NCBI GenBank assembly: GCA_946481275.1
Contig: CAMLMV010000031.1
Span: forward strand, 1-64,000
From: an uncultured Massilia sp.
GTDB taxonomy: Bacteria > Pseudomonadota > Gammaproteobacteria > Burkholderiales > Burkholderiaceae
Reading direction: 5' to 3'
Length of the DNA: 64,000 nucleotides
Below, piece by piece: positions 16,315 to 25,938 of the stretch. Each line of letters starts with the position of its first letter. The first letter of the stretch is position 1. Under the pieces are notes generated by a model that had not been told where the DNA came from, did no database searches, and saw nothing but the letters and a program-made list of their open reading frames with translations. Position numbers and translations under genes: made by a program.

Positions 16315-19263
16315 TCAGAAACGGTATTTCAGGTTCACGTAGAACTGGCGGCCGCTGACGTCAAGCTTCTGCTGTTCCTCCTCGCTGTAACGGTAGTAGG
16401 CACGCTTCACGTTGGTCAGGTTCGTCGCGTCGAACGTGAGGAGCAGGTTGGACGCGAGGTTGACGCTCGCGTTGAAGGCGAGCGTCGTCACCGGCGCGGC
16501 CATCGTGGGCGCGGTCGGCATCAGCACGCCGTTGACGCTGTACAGGCCCTGGCTGTTGGCCGTCGGTGCCGGCGCCGTGGAGCTGTTCACGTACTCGCTG
16601 CGGTAGTTCGCGACGAGGCGCAGCGACACCTTGTCGTTCTCGAAATAGCCGCCCAGGTTCGCGGCCCATTCGGACGCGCCGACCATCGGCCGGCCGTCGT
16701 CGACCTTCGTGTGCGCGCGGCTGATGTTGCTCGTGAAGCCGAAGCCCGTCGTGCCGAGCGGCTGCTCGTACGACAGTTCGAGGCCGGCGATGTGCGCGCC
16801 CTGCTGCTCCGACGTCTGGACCGTGTACGTCTTCATCGCCTGCGCCGCCGAATCCCACAGGTCGATCGTGGCGCCGCCCGTGGTGCCGGTCTTCGCATAG
16901 CCCTGGATGCGCGAGTAGAACAGGTCCACGCCCACCATCGAGCGGCGCCCGAAATACCAGGCCCACGACGCATCGAGGTTGTCCGCCGTGAGCGGCTTGA
17001 TGCCCGGGTTCGGTCCCGTCACCCGGCAGCCCTGCGCATCGCACGTCGGCGAGCCGAAGCCGGCGCCGAGCAGGTTGTAGTTCTGGCGTCCCACCGTGCG
17101 GCTCGCGCCGAAGCGCAGGATCTGGTCCTTCGTCAGCTCGTAGCGCACGTTCATGCTGGGCAGCCAGTTGTTGAAGCGGCGGTCCGTCTTGATGAAGTAA
17201 TAGGTGTTGCCCGTGTTGTTCTTGAAGGGCTCGTTGTCGTAGACCGGCTGCAGGTCGCCCGAGGTCGTGATCGCATCCGGATAGGCCGCGCACGGAATCG
17301 CCGGCTGGCCGGGCGCCGCGCGCAGGCAGACCCCGGCCGGGATCGGCGTCGGGATGTCGGCGTTGATACGCGTCTGCACGAAGCGCAGACCCACGTTGCC
17401 GGACCAGCGCTCGCCTTCCAGGTTGGCCATCACATACGCCGCGCCCTGGCGTTCGCGCATGTGCAGTTCGGACGCGATGCGGCGCTCGTACTGGTCGCTC
17501 GTTGCCTTCGTCGCGCCCTGGAAGTACGCCATCAGCACGGCCGGGTCGAACGTGTAGCCCGTATTGTCCCAGCCGGCCGGCCCGTCGAGATCCGCGCCGA
17601 AGTCGGATGGCCAGGGAATCGTGCCGGTCGGCGCGCCGATCGTGATGTCGCGGTTGTGGTACGCCGGGTAGCGGCGCGCGCTGTCGCGGTGGTGGTCGGC
17701 GTAGCGCACGCCGCCTTCGACCGACTGGATCCAGCCCTTGTCGACGCGCCATTCGCCGTCGACCTGGCCGCTCGTCTCGCGGTCCGTCGTCTTGAGGCCC
17801 GAGATCGTACGAACCACGAGCTGGTCCGGCCTGACGCCGGTGCCGTAGTACTTCACGTACGGCGCGTTGTCGACGCCGGCCAGCGCATACGACACGCCGG
17901 TGCCGAAGCTGGCGTACGTCAGGCCCTGGTCGTAGTCCGTCTTGCCGACGCCGCGCGTCGTCGACAGCAGCGTCTTCAGGGTCAGGTCGGGGTTCACGCG
18001 CCACTTGCCGTCCAGGTCGAGGAACGAACTGGTGGCGCGCGCGCCCTGGCGATAAAAGCCTTCCGAATTGCCGATGTACTGGGGCGGCGTCCCGTCGGGG
18101 AACATGATGTCGGCGCTTTTCAGCACGCGCAGCTGGTCGCCGTACATCGTCGTCTCGGTGACGATGACGGGATTGCGGATCGATGCGAACACCTGCTGGC
18201 CCTGGGCGCCCGCCGTGTTCGGCGCGGTCGCGCCGGTGGCGCCGTCGGCCAGCGACGCTTTACCGAGCAGCATGCTGTAGATGGCGCCGGCCTTCAGGCG
18301 GCCGTAGTTCGGCGCCTTCAGCGTGGACGTAAAACCCGTCACGGTGACGTCGACGTCCTGGTTCGGCCTGAACTCCAGCGAGAACATGCCGCCCTTGCGG
18401 TCGCGCACGCCCTCGACGAATTCCGTGCTCATCGAACCGGGCAGGCGCACCCCGTTCAGGTCCGCGGCCTTGTAGCCGCTGCCGGCCAGCGAGGCGTCCG
18501 TGATGCCCTTCATGGTGGTCGTGTTGATGACGTCCCAACCGCTGCTCGTGCCGTACGCGAGGCGCGACGCGGAGTCGCGGCGGATGTAGCGTTTTTCCGC
18601 GAAGCCCTGCAGGATGAAGCCGAACGTGCCCGCCTCGTTCTTCCAGTTGACGGAGGCGTTCAGGTCGGGCGCCGTCTTGCCCGGCAGGGTCGCGTAGCTG
18701 GCGCCCACGCTGGCCACGCCCGACAGGCGCTCCTTCTGCGCCAGGGGTTTGCGCGTCGTGACGTTGATGGTGCCCGCGAGGCCGCCATCGACGATGTTCG
18801 CCAGCGACGTCTTGTACACGATGGCCTGGTTCAGCACCGACGACGGCATCAGCGACAGGCTCGTGGACCGGCTGCTCGACGCCTGGTCGGCGATGTACCA
18901 GTCGCCGCTGCTGACGGTATGGCCGTTGAACACGATCAGCGACATGTCCGGATTGGTGCCGCGCATCGCCACCTTTTCCGCCTCGTCGTAGTCGGTGCGC
19001 ACCGCCACGCCGGGCAGGCGCTGCAGCGAATCGGCCAGGTTCTTGTCCGGCATCTTGCCCACGTCCTCGGCGGTGATCACTTCGACGTTGGCGGTGGCGT
19101 CGCGCTTGACGGCCAGCGACTTCGCCATCGACGCGCGGATGCCCGTCACTTCGACCGTCTGCATCTGCGTGCTGCCTGCGCCATCCTGGGCCAGCGCGGG
19201 CGCGCCCGCCACGCCCAGCCATGCCAATGCGACAGCGGCCGCGAGCGGCTTCTGCTTCAACAT
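16315..19263 (-). CDS. TonB-dependent receptor (Xanthomonas/Caulobacter type)
   Basis: A 982-residue outer-membrane receptor starting at ATG 19263 behind a strong GAGGAGAG site. MLKQKPLAAAVALAWLGVAG...ALAQ is the signal peptide. The mature N-terminus MQTVEVTGIRASMAKSLAVK leads into the plug (NVEVITAEDVGKMPDKNLAD, LQRLPGVAV), and the protein ends in the beta-barrel signature FYVNLKYRF with terminal Phe. The GIRAS...KR..A..V opening is typical of the TIGR01782-type subfamily, which largely takes up plant-derived sugars and oligosaccharides. No regulator or enzyme cluster adjoins it, so the substrate cannot be named. Its own terminator and the divergent promoter gap (19264-19455) suggest a monocistronic unit. 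Confidence 0.95.
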   Translation of the reverse strand: MLKQKPLAAAVALAWLGVAGAPALAQDGAGSTQMQTVEVTGIRASMAKSLAVKRDATANVEVITAEDVGKMPDKNLADSLQRLPGVAVRTDYDEAEKVAMRGTNPDMSLIVFNGHTVSSGDWYIADQASSSRSTSLSLMPSSVLNQAIVYKTSLANIVDGGLAGTINVTTRKPLAQKERLSGVASVGASYATLPGKTAPDLNASVNWKNEAGTFGFILQGFAEKRYIRRDSASRLAYGTSSGWDVINTTTMKGITDASLAGSGYKAADLNGVRLPGSMSTEFVEGVRDRKGGMFSLEFRPNQDVDVTVTGFTSTLKAPNYGRLKAGAIYSMLLGKASLADGATGATAPNTAGAQGQQVFASIRNPVIVTETTMYGDQLRVLKSADIMFPDGTPPQYIGNSEGFYRQGARATSSFLDLDGKWRVNPDLTLKTLLSTTRGVGKTDYDQGLTYASFGTGVSYALAGVDNAPYVKYYGTGVRPDQLVVRTISGLKTTDRETSGQVDGEWRVDKGWIQSVEGGVRYADHHRDSARRYPAYHNRDITIGAPTGTIPWPSDFGADLDGPAGWDNTGYTFDPAVLMAYFQGATKATSDQYERRIASELHMRERQGAAYVMANLEGERWSGNVGLRFVQTRINADIPTPIPAGVCLRAAPGQPAIPCAAYPDAITTSGDLQPVYDNEPFKNNTGNTYYFIKTDRRFNNWLPSMNVRYELTKDQILRFGASRTVGRQNYNLLGAGFGSPTCDAQGCRVTGPNPGIKPLTADNLDASWAWYFGRRSMVGVDLFYSRIQGYAKTGTTGGATIDLWDSAAQAMKTYTVQTSEQQGAHIAGLELSYEQPLGTTGFGFTSNISRAHTKVDDGRPMVGASEWAANLGGYFENDKVSLRLVANYRSEYVNSSTAPAPTANSQGLYSVNGVLMPTAPTMAAPVTTLAFNASVNLASNLLLTFDATNLTNVKRAYYRYSEEEQQKLDVSGRQFYVNLKYRF

Positions 19264-19455
19264 ATCTCTCTCCTCTGTTGTCATCGCCGGGGCCGGTGTT
19301 TCCCGGTCTCGCGCCAGTATTGACGATGACAAAGTGGTTGGATAATGATTACTGTTGCAGAATGTATAACTTAAAGGAATGCGTGGCCTGCCATTTTCTT
19401 TTTGACGGCACCGTCCGGCCGGGTTAGCGTAGCGTTTTATTCAACGAGACCCGCC

Positions 19456-20418
19456 ATGCGTCCTGTCCGCGCGCTCCCCGCGCTCCTGTTCTCCACGCTC
19501 GTTGCCGGCTGCGCGACCCCGCCGGCCACGCCGCCCGCCGCGCCGGTCGCCGCCACGGAGCCGCTCGAGACAATCCTGGGCAAGCCACTGTTCCGCATGC
19601 ATCCCGTCGAGGCGGGCCGCTACATCGCGTGGGTGCACGAGGCCGAGCCCGACCTGCGCAAGCGCATCGCCGCGATCGGCCGCAAGAACCTCGGCCAGCC
19701 GTATCGCCTGAACCTGCTGGGCGAATTTCCGTACCAGGTCCATGACGACCTGCCGATGTTCAGCCTGGACCACAGCGACTGCGTCGTGTTCGCGGAGCAC
19801 ACGTATGCGATGGCCCTGTCGCAATCGTGGGAAGAGTTTTTCTGGATGCTGCAGCGGATCCGCTACCGCGACGGCATCATCGGCGTGGCCACGCGCAACC
19901 ACTACACGGAGATGGACTGGAACGTGGCGAACCGCTGGCTCGTCACGGACGTCAGCGCCGACCTCACGGGCCCTGACGGCCCCGCGTACACGATGACGAT
20001 CGACCGCGCCCGCTTCCTCAAGACGCGCCACCACACGGACGCCAGCATCCCCGTCGAGACGAGCCGCCAGGCCTACGTGCCGAAAGACCGCGTGGCGGCC
20101 GTCGCGAGCCAGTTGCGCGAAGGGGATCTCGTCAACGTGATCTCGACGCGCGACGGCCAGTACTGGGCCTCGCACGTGGGCCTCGTCGTGCTGGGGCCCG
20201 ACGGGGAGCGCCACTTCCTTCACTCCTCCGAGCCGCAGGTGCGCGAAGAAACGTTCGAGTCTTACATCGCCCGCGCCGCCGCGCGCGAAGAACGCAACCG
20301 CCAGGCGGGCAAGAACGGCCAGGTGCTGGCCGGCTTCAAATTCCTGCGCCTGAACGACGACATCGTCGTCCCGCCGATGGCACCGCAGCCCCGACCGGGC
20401 CATCCGGCCGGCGCCTGA
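19456..20418 (+). CDS. DUF1460 lipoprotein, NlpC/P60-like amidase
   Basis: A 320-residue lipoprotein: a 15-residue hydrophobic signal is followed by the lipobox LVAGC and a Pro/Ala tether. The body matches the DUF1460 family of N-acetylmuramoyl-L-alanine amidase-like cysteine hydrolases. The likely nucleophile is the Cys in LDHSDCVVFAEHTYAMAL and the His lies in SHVGLVVLG. It probably acts on peptidoglycan from the outer membrane. A GTG-to-ATG choice exists upstream (frame open to 19402), but only ATG 19456 places the lipobox correctly. A 13-bp stem-loop follows at 20429. Confidence 0.85.
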   Translation: MRPVRALPALLFSTLVAGCATPPATPPAAPVAATEPLETILGKPLFRMHPVEAGRYIAWVHEAEPDLRKRIAAIGRKNLGQPYRLNLLGEFPYQVHDDLPMFSLDHSDCVVFAEHTYAMALSQSWEEFFWMLQRIRYRDGIIGVATRNHYTEMDWNVANRWLVTDVSADLTGPDGPAYTMTIDRARFLKTRHHTDASIPVETSRQAYVPKDRVAAVASQLREGDLVNVISTRDGQYWASHVGLVVLGPDGERHFLHSSEPQVREETFESYIARAAAREERNRQAGKNGQVLAGFKFLRLNDDIVVPPMAPQPRPGHPAGA

Positions 20419-20428
20419 GTTTCGCGTG

Positions 20429-20459
20429 CGTCGAGCCCATCGCACCGATGGGCTCGACG
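20429..20459 (+). terminator. stem-loop after the DUF1460 gene
   Basis: CGTCGAGCCCATC (20429-20441) pairs perfectly over 13 bp with GATGGGCTCGACG (20447-20459) around five bases. It starts 11 bases after the stop codon. No T-run follows, so it may be a rho-independent terminator of poor quality or an RNA 3'-end stabiliser. Confidence 0.5.
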
Positions 20460-20813
20460 GGCATCCCGTTCTCCCATCCGCTCCCGCCGCCGCAGCACCG
20501 CGCCACTTCGTGGTGCCACTTCCCTATCCAAATTACGCCGTATCCCAATCAAAAGATTATCAAGGAAATATATTCGCGAATTAATTTCCCAATATTATCA
20601 TTTATGGATTCCAAAAAGAATTCCCTATTGCCGGTTGAGCATGGTCAAATCTGTATCGATGGGTATCGAGATAATAAATAAACCTGCTCATCAAAATAAC
20701 AAACAACAATTTATCCACGAATAAATAAAGAATAGTTCGCCTTCCCGGGACGCCACTGCCAGTTTCAAACTTTGGAAGTTTGCATTCATCAACTCACGCA
20801 ATGCTTCAGAATC
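20460..20813 (+). other. AT-rich leader upstream of the polysaccharide locus
   Basis: About 350 bases without a convincing gene, far richer in A and T than its surroundings. It holds many A/T runs and a short hairpin CAAACTT-TGG-AAGTTTG near 20766-20782. The only open frame (20448-20681) has no ribosome site and unlikely composition. The stretch probably contains the promoter and an untranslated leader of the plus-strand operon; such leaders often carry antitermination signals, but I see no clear JUMPstart or ops element. Confidence 0.5.
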
Positions 20814-22832
20814 ATGGCCAAGCTCAACCTAGTATTCGTCCGTCGGTTTTGTTCCAGGATGGTGTCCCTGCATCGCACGACGAAAATCGCGCTGATGGTC
20901 ACAGCCGATCTGATCGCACTGCCGTTTTGTTTCCTGGGCGCGATGCTCCTGCGCGGCGGCGACCTGAAACTCGCCTCCCATTTCGGGCCGAGCTCTTATG
21001 TCCTTGTCGCGATCGTCACGATTGCGGCGTTTTCCATTTCGGATCTTTATCGCGCCGTAATTCGTTTCATCGACCAGCGTTTATTGAGCGCGACCGGCCT
21101 TGCCTTGGCGATCGCCGTTCTCTGCGCCTACACCATCACGTTTTCGGTAAATGAAGCGAATTTTCCACGCAGTGCTTTGGCAATATATTGGTTTATCGCT
21201 TTTTCGTACGTCATTGCATCGCGCGTCGGCGTGCGCAATCTTCTGCGCAATCTGAACGGAAGCCAGCGCGGCTCTTCGGAAGTGGTTGCCATCTACGGCG
21301 CCGGCGAATCGGGGGCGCAGCTGGCGCAGACGATGCGCAACAGCGACGAATATCGTCCTGTCTGCTTTTTCGACGACAAACGCGCCCTCAGTGAGCGCAC
21401 CATCGGCGGCCTGCGCGTGTTCCACACCGATCGCCTGGTGGAGACGGTGAATGCGATGGGCATCCGGTCGATCGTGATCGCCATCCCGGCCGTGCCCCCG
21501 GGACGCCTCCGTGACATCATGCAGCGCCTCGCCCAGGCCGGTATCAGCACCAAGATCCTGAGCCGTCTCGTCGATCTTGCAGACGACAAGGTCACGCCGC
21601 GCGAGAGCATCCGGGACCTGAAATTCGAAGACCTGCTCGGCCGAGCGCCCGTTCCACCGCGCCTCGACCTGTTCGCGCTCTGCGTACGCGCAAAAAACGT
21701 CATGGTCACGGGAGCCGGCGGCTCCATTGGCAGCGAACTGTGCCGCCAGATCGCCACATTGAGGCCGGGCCGGCTGCATCTGCTCGACCACTCCGAATTT
21801 GCGCTGTACACAGTCCGCCAGGAGATGGCGAGCCGGTTTCCCGACGTCCCCGTGGAAGCGCACCTCGGCTCGGTCTGCAATGCCGATCTGATCGAACGCA
21901 TCCTGCGCGAACATCGCGTCGACACCATCTATCACGCCGCCGCGTACAAACACGTTCCTCTCGTGGAAACGAATATCGTCGAAGGCCTGCGCAACAACGT
22001 GATGGGCGCCCAGGTGATCGCCACCCAGGCGGCAAGGCACGGCGTCGAAACCTGCGTGCTGATCTCGAGCGACAAGGCCGTGCGTCCGACGAACATCATG
22101 GGCGCCAGCAAGCGCATCGCGGAGCTCATCTTTCAGGCAGCGGCCGCGCGACCCGGCACCGACACGACGTTCTGCATGGTCCGCTTCGGGAACGTGCTTG
22201 GGTCGTCGGGTTCGGTGATTCCGCTGTTCCAGCGCCAGATCGCACGGGGCGGCCCGGTCACCATCACGCATCCCGACGTGTCGCGCTACTTCATGCTGAT
22301 TCCCGAAGCGGCCCAACTGGTGATCCAGGCAGGGGCGATGGCAAAGGGCGGTGACGTGTTCGTGCTCGACATGGGCGAACCCGTACGTATCGTGGACCTT
22401 GCACGCACGCTGGTCGCGTTGTCCGGCCTGACCGAGAAATCACCGCAGAATCCGGGCGGGGATATCGAGATCCGCTATGTGGGCCTCTTCCCGGGCGAGA
22501 AACTGCACGAGGAATTGCTGACCGACGGCGTCGTCTTCCCGAGCGAACACCCGCGCATCATGCGCATGAAAGAGAACGCGTTGCGGCCGAGCGTGCTGGA
22601 CACGTTCATCACCTGCCTGATGATGGCCTGCGACACGCATGAGCGCGGCCTGATCGAAGGCATGGTCAAGGCCATCGTCACCGAGTACAACCCCGGCCGG
22701 CACGCCGAAGGGCCCGCACCGACCCCGGCATCGACCCCAGCTTCGGCCCCGGCCGTGGCGACGCCGGCACCCATCACTGCGCCCCAGGAACGCCTGGCCC
22801 TGATCAAGAAATTCGTGCCGTTCCGGATATAG
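20814..22832 (+). CDS. CapD/PglF/WbpM-type UDP-GlcNAc 4,6-dehydratase, membrane bound
   Basis: A 672-residue polytopic enzyme. Four membrane segments lie in about residues 20-140; a first Rossmann domain (VAIYGAGESGAQLAQ) precedes the catalytic short-chain dehydrogenase domain with VTGAGGSIGSELCRQI, YHAAAYKHVPLVE and SSDKAVRPTNIMGASKR. In this family Met replaces the usual catalytic Tyr, as seen in the last motif. The product would be UDP-4-keto-6-deoxy-GlcNAc, the entry to 2,4-diamino-trideoxy sugars used to prime repeat units. The C-terminal 50 residues are a Pro/Ala/Thr tail, unusual for the family. ATG 20814 lacks a strong ribosome site; ATG 20859 is the alternative. Confidence 0.9.
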   Translation: MAKLNLVFVRRFCSRMVSLHRTTKIALMVTADLIALPFCFLGAMLLRGGDLKLASHFGPSSYVLVAIVTIAAFSISDLYRAVIRFIDQRLLSATGLALAIAVLCAYTITFSVNEANFPRSALAIYWFIAFSYVIASRVGVRNLLRNLNGSQRGSSEVVAIYGAGESGAQLAQTMRNSDEYRPVCFFDDKRALSERTIGGLRVFHTDRLVETVNAMGIRSIVIAIPAVPPGRLRDIMQRLAQAGISTKILSRLVDLADDKVTPRESIRDLKFEDLLGRAPVPPRLDLFALCVRAKNVMVTGAGGSIGSELCRQIATLRPGRLHLLDHSEFALYTVRQEMASRFPDVPVEAHLGSVCNADLIERILREHRVDTIYHAAAYKHVPLVETNIVEGLRNNVMGAQVIATQAARHGVETCVLISSDKAVRPTNIMGASKRIAELIFQAAAARPGTDTTFCMVRFGNVLGSSGSVIPLFQRQIARGGPVTITHPDVSRYFMLIPEAAQLVIQAGAMAKGGDVFVLDMGEPVRIVDLARTLVALSGLTEKSPQNPGGDIEIRYVGLFPGEKLHEELLTDGVVFPSEHPRIMRMKENALRPSVLDTFITCLMMACDTHERGLIEGMVKAIVTEYNPGRHAEGPAPTPASTPASAPAVATPAPITAPQERLALIKKFVPFRI

Positions 22833-22895
22833 ACACCGAGACCGGAACGCCCCTTGAAGCACCCCTTTCATCCAACCAGTCTGGCGAGGACCCAC

Positions 22896-24224
22896 ATGCG
22901 CGACGAAAGCAAACCGGCTTATCTCGAACAGCTCACTGCCCGTCTGAGTGAGCGCACTGCCCTCATCGGCATCATCGGCCTGGGCTACGTGGGCCTGCCG
23001 CTGACGCTACGCTATGCCGAAGCCGGCTTCCGCGTGCTCGGCATCGACATCGACGGCAGCAAGGTCGAACGTCTCAACCGGGGTGAAAGCTACATCAACC
23101 ACATCCCCGCCGCCGACATCGCGCATGCGCGCAGCCAGGGCTTCGAAGCGACCACCGATTTCACGCGCGCGGGCGAGCCGGACGCCCTGATCATCTGCGT
23201 GCCGACGCCGCTCAACCCGTACCGCGAACCCGACCTGTCCTTCGTCCTGGACACGACGGACGCCCTGCTGCCCTTCCTGCGGCCCGGCCAGCTCCTGTCA
23301 TTGGAAAGCACGACGTACCCCGGTACCACCGACGAGGAACTCAAGCCACGCCTCGAATCGCGCAGCTTCGTGATCGGACGCGACATCTTTCTCGTGTTCT
23401 CGCCCGAACGTGAAGACCCGGGCAATCCCCACTTCCACACCCGTACGATACCCAAGGTCTGCGGCGGCGTGACGCCGGCCTGCCTGGAAGCGGGGATCGC
23501 ACTGTACAGCGCGGCCATCGACCGCGTCGTCCCGGTCAGCTCGACCCGCGCGGCGGAGCTGACCAAGCTGCTGGAGAACATCCACCGGGCCGTCAACATC
23601 GGCCTCGTCAACGAAATGAAAATCATCGCCGACCGCATGGAGATCGACATCCACGAAGTCATCCGCGCGGCCGCCACGAAACCCTTCGGCTTCACCCCCT
23701 ATTACCCCGGCCCCGGTCTCGGTGGCCACTGCATCCCGATCGACCCGTTCTACCTGACGTGGAAAGCACGCGAGTACGGGCTGCACACCCGCTTCATCGA
23801 GCTCGCCGGGGAAATCAACAGTGACATGCCCCACTGGGTCGTCAGCAAGCTCATGGACGCGCTCAACCGGCGCGGGAAAGCCGTGATGGGAAGCCGCGTG
23901 CTGGTGCTGGGCATCGCCTACAAAAAAGACGTCGAGGACATGCGTGAATCGCCTTCGGTCGAACTGATGGAACTCCTGCGCGACAAAGGGGCCGTTGTCG
24001 ATTACACCGATCCGCATGTGCCCGTTTTCCCACGCATGCGCGAACACCACTTCGACCTGAAAAGCGTCGAACTCACCCCGCAGCGCATCGCTTCCTACGA
24101 CGTCGTCCTCCTGGCCACGGCGCACTCCGCCTTCGACTACGACCTCGTACGGCAGTACGCCAGTCTCATCGTCGACACGCGCGGCGTCTATCTCACCGCG
24201 CTGCCCAACGTCGTGAAAGCCTGA
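22896..24224 (+). CDS. wbpA: UDP-N-acetylglucosamine 6-dehydrogenase (WbpA type)
   Basis: A 442-residue nucleotide-sugar dehydrogenase with [19 protein letters not shown] (NAD site), [33 protein letters not shown] and the catalytic-Cys motif [12 protein letters not shown]. It converts UDP-GlcNAc to UDP-GlcNAcA, the first step toward UDP-ManNAc3NAcA. ATG 22896 follows GAGGA at seven bases and is preferred over an in-frame TTG at 22854. It heads the wbpA-B-D-E block, whose genes are spaced by a few bases. Confidence 0.92.
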   Translation: MRDESKPAYLEQLTARLSERTALIGIIGLGYVGLPLTLRYAEAGFRVLGIDIDGSKVERLNRGESYINHIPAADIAHARSQGFEATTDFTRAGEPDALIICVPTPLNPYREPDLSFVLDTTDALLPFLRPGQLLSLESTTYPGTTDEELKPRLESRSFVIGRDIFLVFSPEREDPGNPHFHTRTIPKVCGGVTPACLEAGIALYSAAIDRVVPVSSTRAAELTKLLENIHRAVNIGLVNEMKIIADRMEIDIHEVIRAAATKPFGFTPYYPGPGLGGHCIPIDPFYLTWKAREYGLHTRFIELAGEINSDMPHWVVSKLMDALNRRGKAVMGSRVLVLGIAYKKDVEDMRESPSVELMELLRDKGAVVDYTDPHVPVFPRMREHHFDLKSVELTPQRIASYDVVLLATAHSAFDYDLVRQYASLIVDTRGVYLTALPNVVKA

Positions 24225-24232
24225 GGACCGCC

Positions 24233-25297
24233 ATGATGCGCCACTATCCTGCCCCCATCCAGGACCGCAAGATCCGCTTCGCGCTGGTCGGCTGCGGCCG
24301 CATCGCCAACAATCACTTCGAGGCCCTGCGCAAGCACCAGGACCGCGCCGAGCTGGTCGGCGTCTGCGACGTCGACCCGCGTGCGCTCGACCGCGCGGCC
24401 GGCCTGACCGGCGCCGAAGGCTACACCAGCCTCCAGGAGATGCTGCGCCGCGTCGACGCCGACATCGTCGTCGTCACCACGCCTTCCGGCCTGCACCCCG
24501 AGCAGGCTATCCAGATCGCCGCCAGCGGCCGCCACGTGATGACCGAAAAACCGATGGCGACCCGGTGGGAGGATGGCAAGCGCATGGTGGCCGCAGCGGA
24601 CGCCGCCGGGGTACGCCTGTTCGTGGTCAAGCAGAACCGCCGCAACGCCACCCTGCAGCTGCTCAAGCAGGCGGTCGACAAGCAGCGCTTCGGCCGCATC
24701 TACATGGTCAACCTGAACGTGTTCTGGACCCGCCCGCCCGAGTACTACCACAGCGCCAAATGGCGCGGGACCTGGGAATTCGACGGCGGCGCCTTCATGA
24801 ACCAGGCCAGCCACTACGTCGACCTGATCGACTGGATCGTGGGTCCGGTCGAAAGCCTGCAGGCCTATACCGCCACGCTGGCCCGCGACATCGAGGTCGA
24901 GGACACCGGGGTGCTCAGCCTGCGCTGGCGCAACGGCGCGCTGGGGTCGATGAACGTCACCATGCTGACCTACCCGCGCAACCTGGAAGGGTCGATCACG
25001 ATCCTCGGCGAGCGCGGCACGGTGCGCATCGGCGGCGTGGCCGTGAACGAGATTCAGCAATGGGAGTTCGCCACGCCCGATCCGGACGACGACAGGGTCC
25101 GCGACGCGAGCTATGAAACCACCTCCGTCTACGGCTTCGGCCACCCGCTGTACTACGACAACGTGATCAAGGTGCTGCGCGGCGAGGCGGAGCCCGAGAC
25201 CGACGGACGCGAAGGCCTGAAATCCCTCGAAGTGCTGATCGCCGCCTACAAGTCGGCGCGCGACGGCAAGCGTGTGGCCCTGCCGCTGGAGTACTGA
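24233..25297 (+). CDS. wbpB: UDP-GlcNAcA 3-dehydrogenase (WbpB type, Gfo/Idh/MocA)
   Basis: A 354-residue Gfo/Idh/MocA oxidoreductase: [16 protein letters not shown] binds [12 protein letters not shown] carries the catalytic Lys, and [17 protein letters not shown] supplies the active-site His. WbpB/WlbA enzymes oxidise C3 of UDP-GlcNAcA for transamination by WbpE. Context, eight bases after wbpA and two before wbpD, supports this assignment over other members of the broad family. A GAGGA site precedes the double ATG. Confidence 0.9.
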   Translation: MMRHYPAPIQDRKIRFALVGCGRIANNHFEALRKHQDRAELVGVCDVDPRALDRAAGLTGAEGYTSLQEMLRRVDADIVVVTTPSGLHPEQAIQIAASGRHVMTEKPMATRWEDGKRMVAAADAAGVRLFVVKQNRRNATLQLLKQAVDKQRFGRIYMVNLNVFWTRPPEYYHSAKWRGTWEFDGGAFMNQASHYVDLIDWIVGPVESLQAYTATLARDIEVEDTGVLSLRWRNGALGSMNVTMLTYPRNLEGSITILGERGTVRIGGVAVNEIQQWEFATPDPDDDRVRDASYETTSVYGFGHPLYYDNVIKVLRGEAEPETDGREGLKSLEVLIAAYKSARDGKRVALPLEY

Positions 25298-25299
25298 TC

Positions 25300-25908
25300 A
25301 TGAACGCTCCCATCGACAGCAGGGACATCCATCCGAGCGCGATCGTCGACGACGGCGCCGTGCTCGGTCCCGGCACCCGCGTCTGGCACTTCTCGCATGT
25401 CTGCGGCGGCGCCCGCATCGGCGGCGGCTGCTCGCTTGGCCAGAACGTATTTGTCGGCAACGACGTCGTCATCGGCGACCGCGTCAAGATCCAGAACAAC
25501 GTCTCCGTCTACGACGCCGTGACGCTCGAGGACGACGTGTTCTGCGGCCCGAGCATGGTGTTCACGAACGTCTACAACCCGCGTTCCGGCATCGTCCGCA
25601 AGGATCAATACCGGCGCACCCTGGTCCGGCGCGGCGCCAGCATCGGCGCCAACGCCACCATCGTCTGCGGGGTGACGATCGGTTCCTACGCCTTCATCGG
25701 CGCCGGCGCCGTGGTCAAGCACGACGTGCCCGACTTCGCGCTGATGGCCGGAGTGCCGGCGCGCCAGGTCGGCTGGATCAGCCGTTTCGGCGAACGCCTG
25801 CCGCTGCCCCCGGCGGGCAACGGCGAGGCGGCCTGCCCGCACACCGGCGAATCGTACGTCCTTGTCGGCGGCATCTGCAGCCTCGTTTCCGCCCCCTCCC
25901 GTCCCTGA
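25300..25908 (+). CDS. wbpD: UDP-GlcNAc3NA 3-N-acetyltransferase (WbpD type)
   Basis: A 202-residue left-handed beta-helix acyltransferase with hexapeptide repeats ([40 protein letters not shown]) and [18 protein letters not shown], the block typical of WbpD/WlbB. It transfers acetyl from acetyl-CoA to the 3-amino group made by WbpE. About 25 residues after the last repeat form a non-repeat C-terminal tail. The start is two bases after the wbpB stop. Confidence 0.9.
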   Translation: MNAPIDSRDIHPSAIVDDGAVLGPGTRVWHFSHVCGGARIGGGCSLGQNVFVGNDVVIGDRVKIQNNVSVYDAVTLEDDVFCGPSMVFTNVYNPRSGIVRKDQYRRTLVRRGASIGANATIVCGVTIGSYAFIGAGAVVKHDVPDFALMAGVPARQVGWISRFGERLPLPPAGNGEAACPHTGESYVLVGGICSLVSAPSRP

Positions 25909-25938
25909 ACCGCCCGACCCGCGAACGGAACGACCACC

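Noticed and set aside
15859..19323. 1154-residue plus-strand open frame
   Set aside because: It is the antisense of the TonB receptor gene; the Arg/Ala/His-rich product has no family features and high GC keeps the frame open.
20448..20681. 77-residue open frame before the polysaccharide locus
   Set aside because: No ribosome site, crosses the stem-loop after the DUF1460 gene and has irregular composition.
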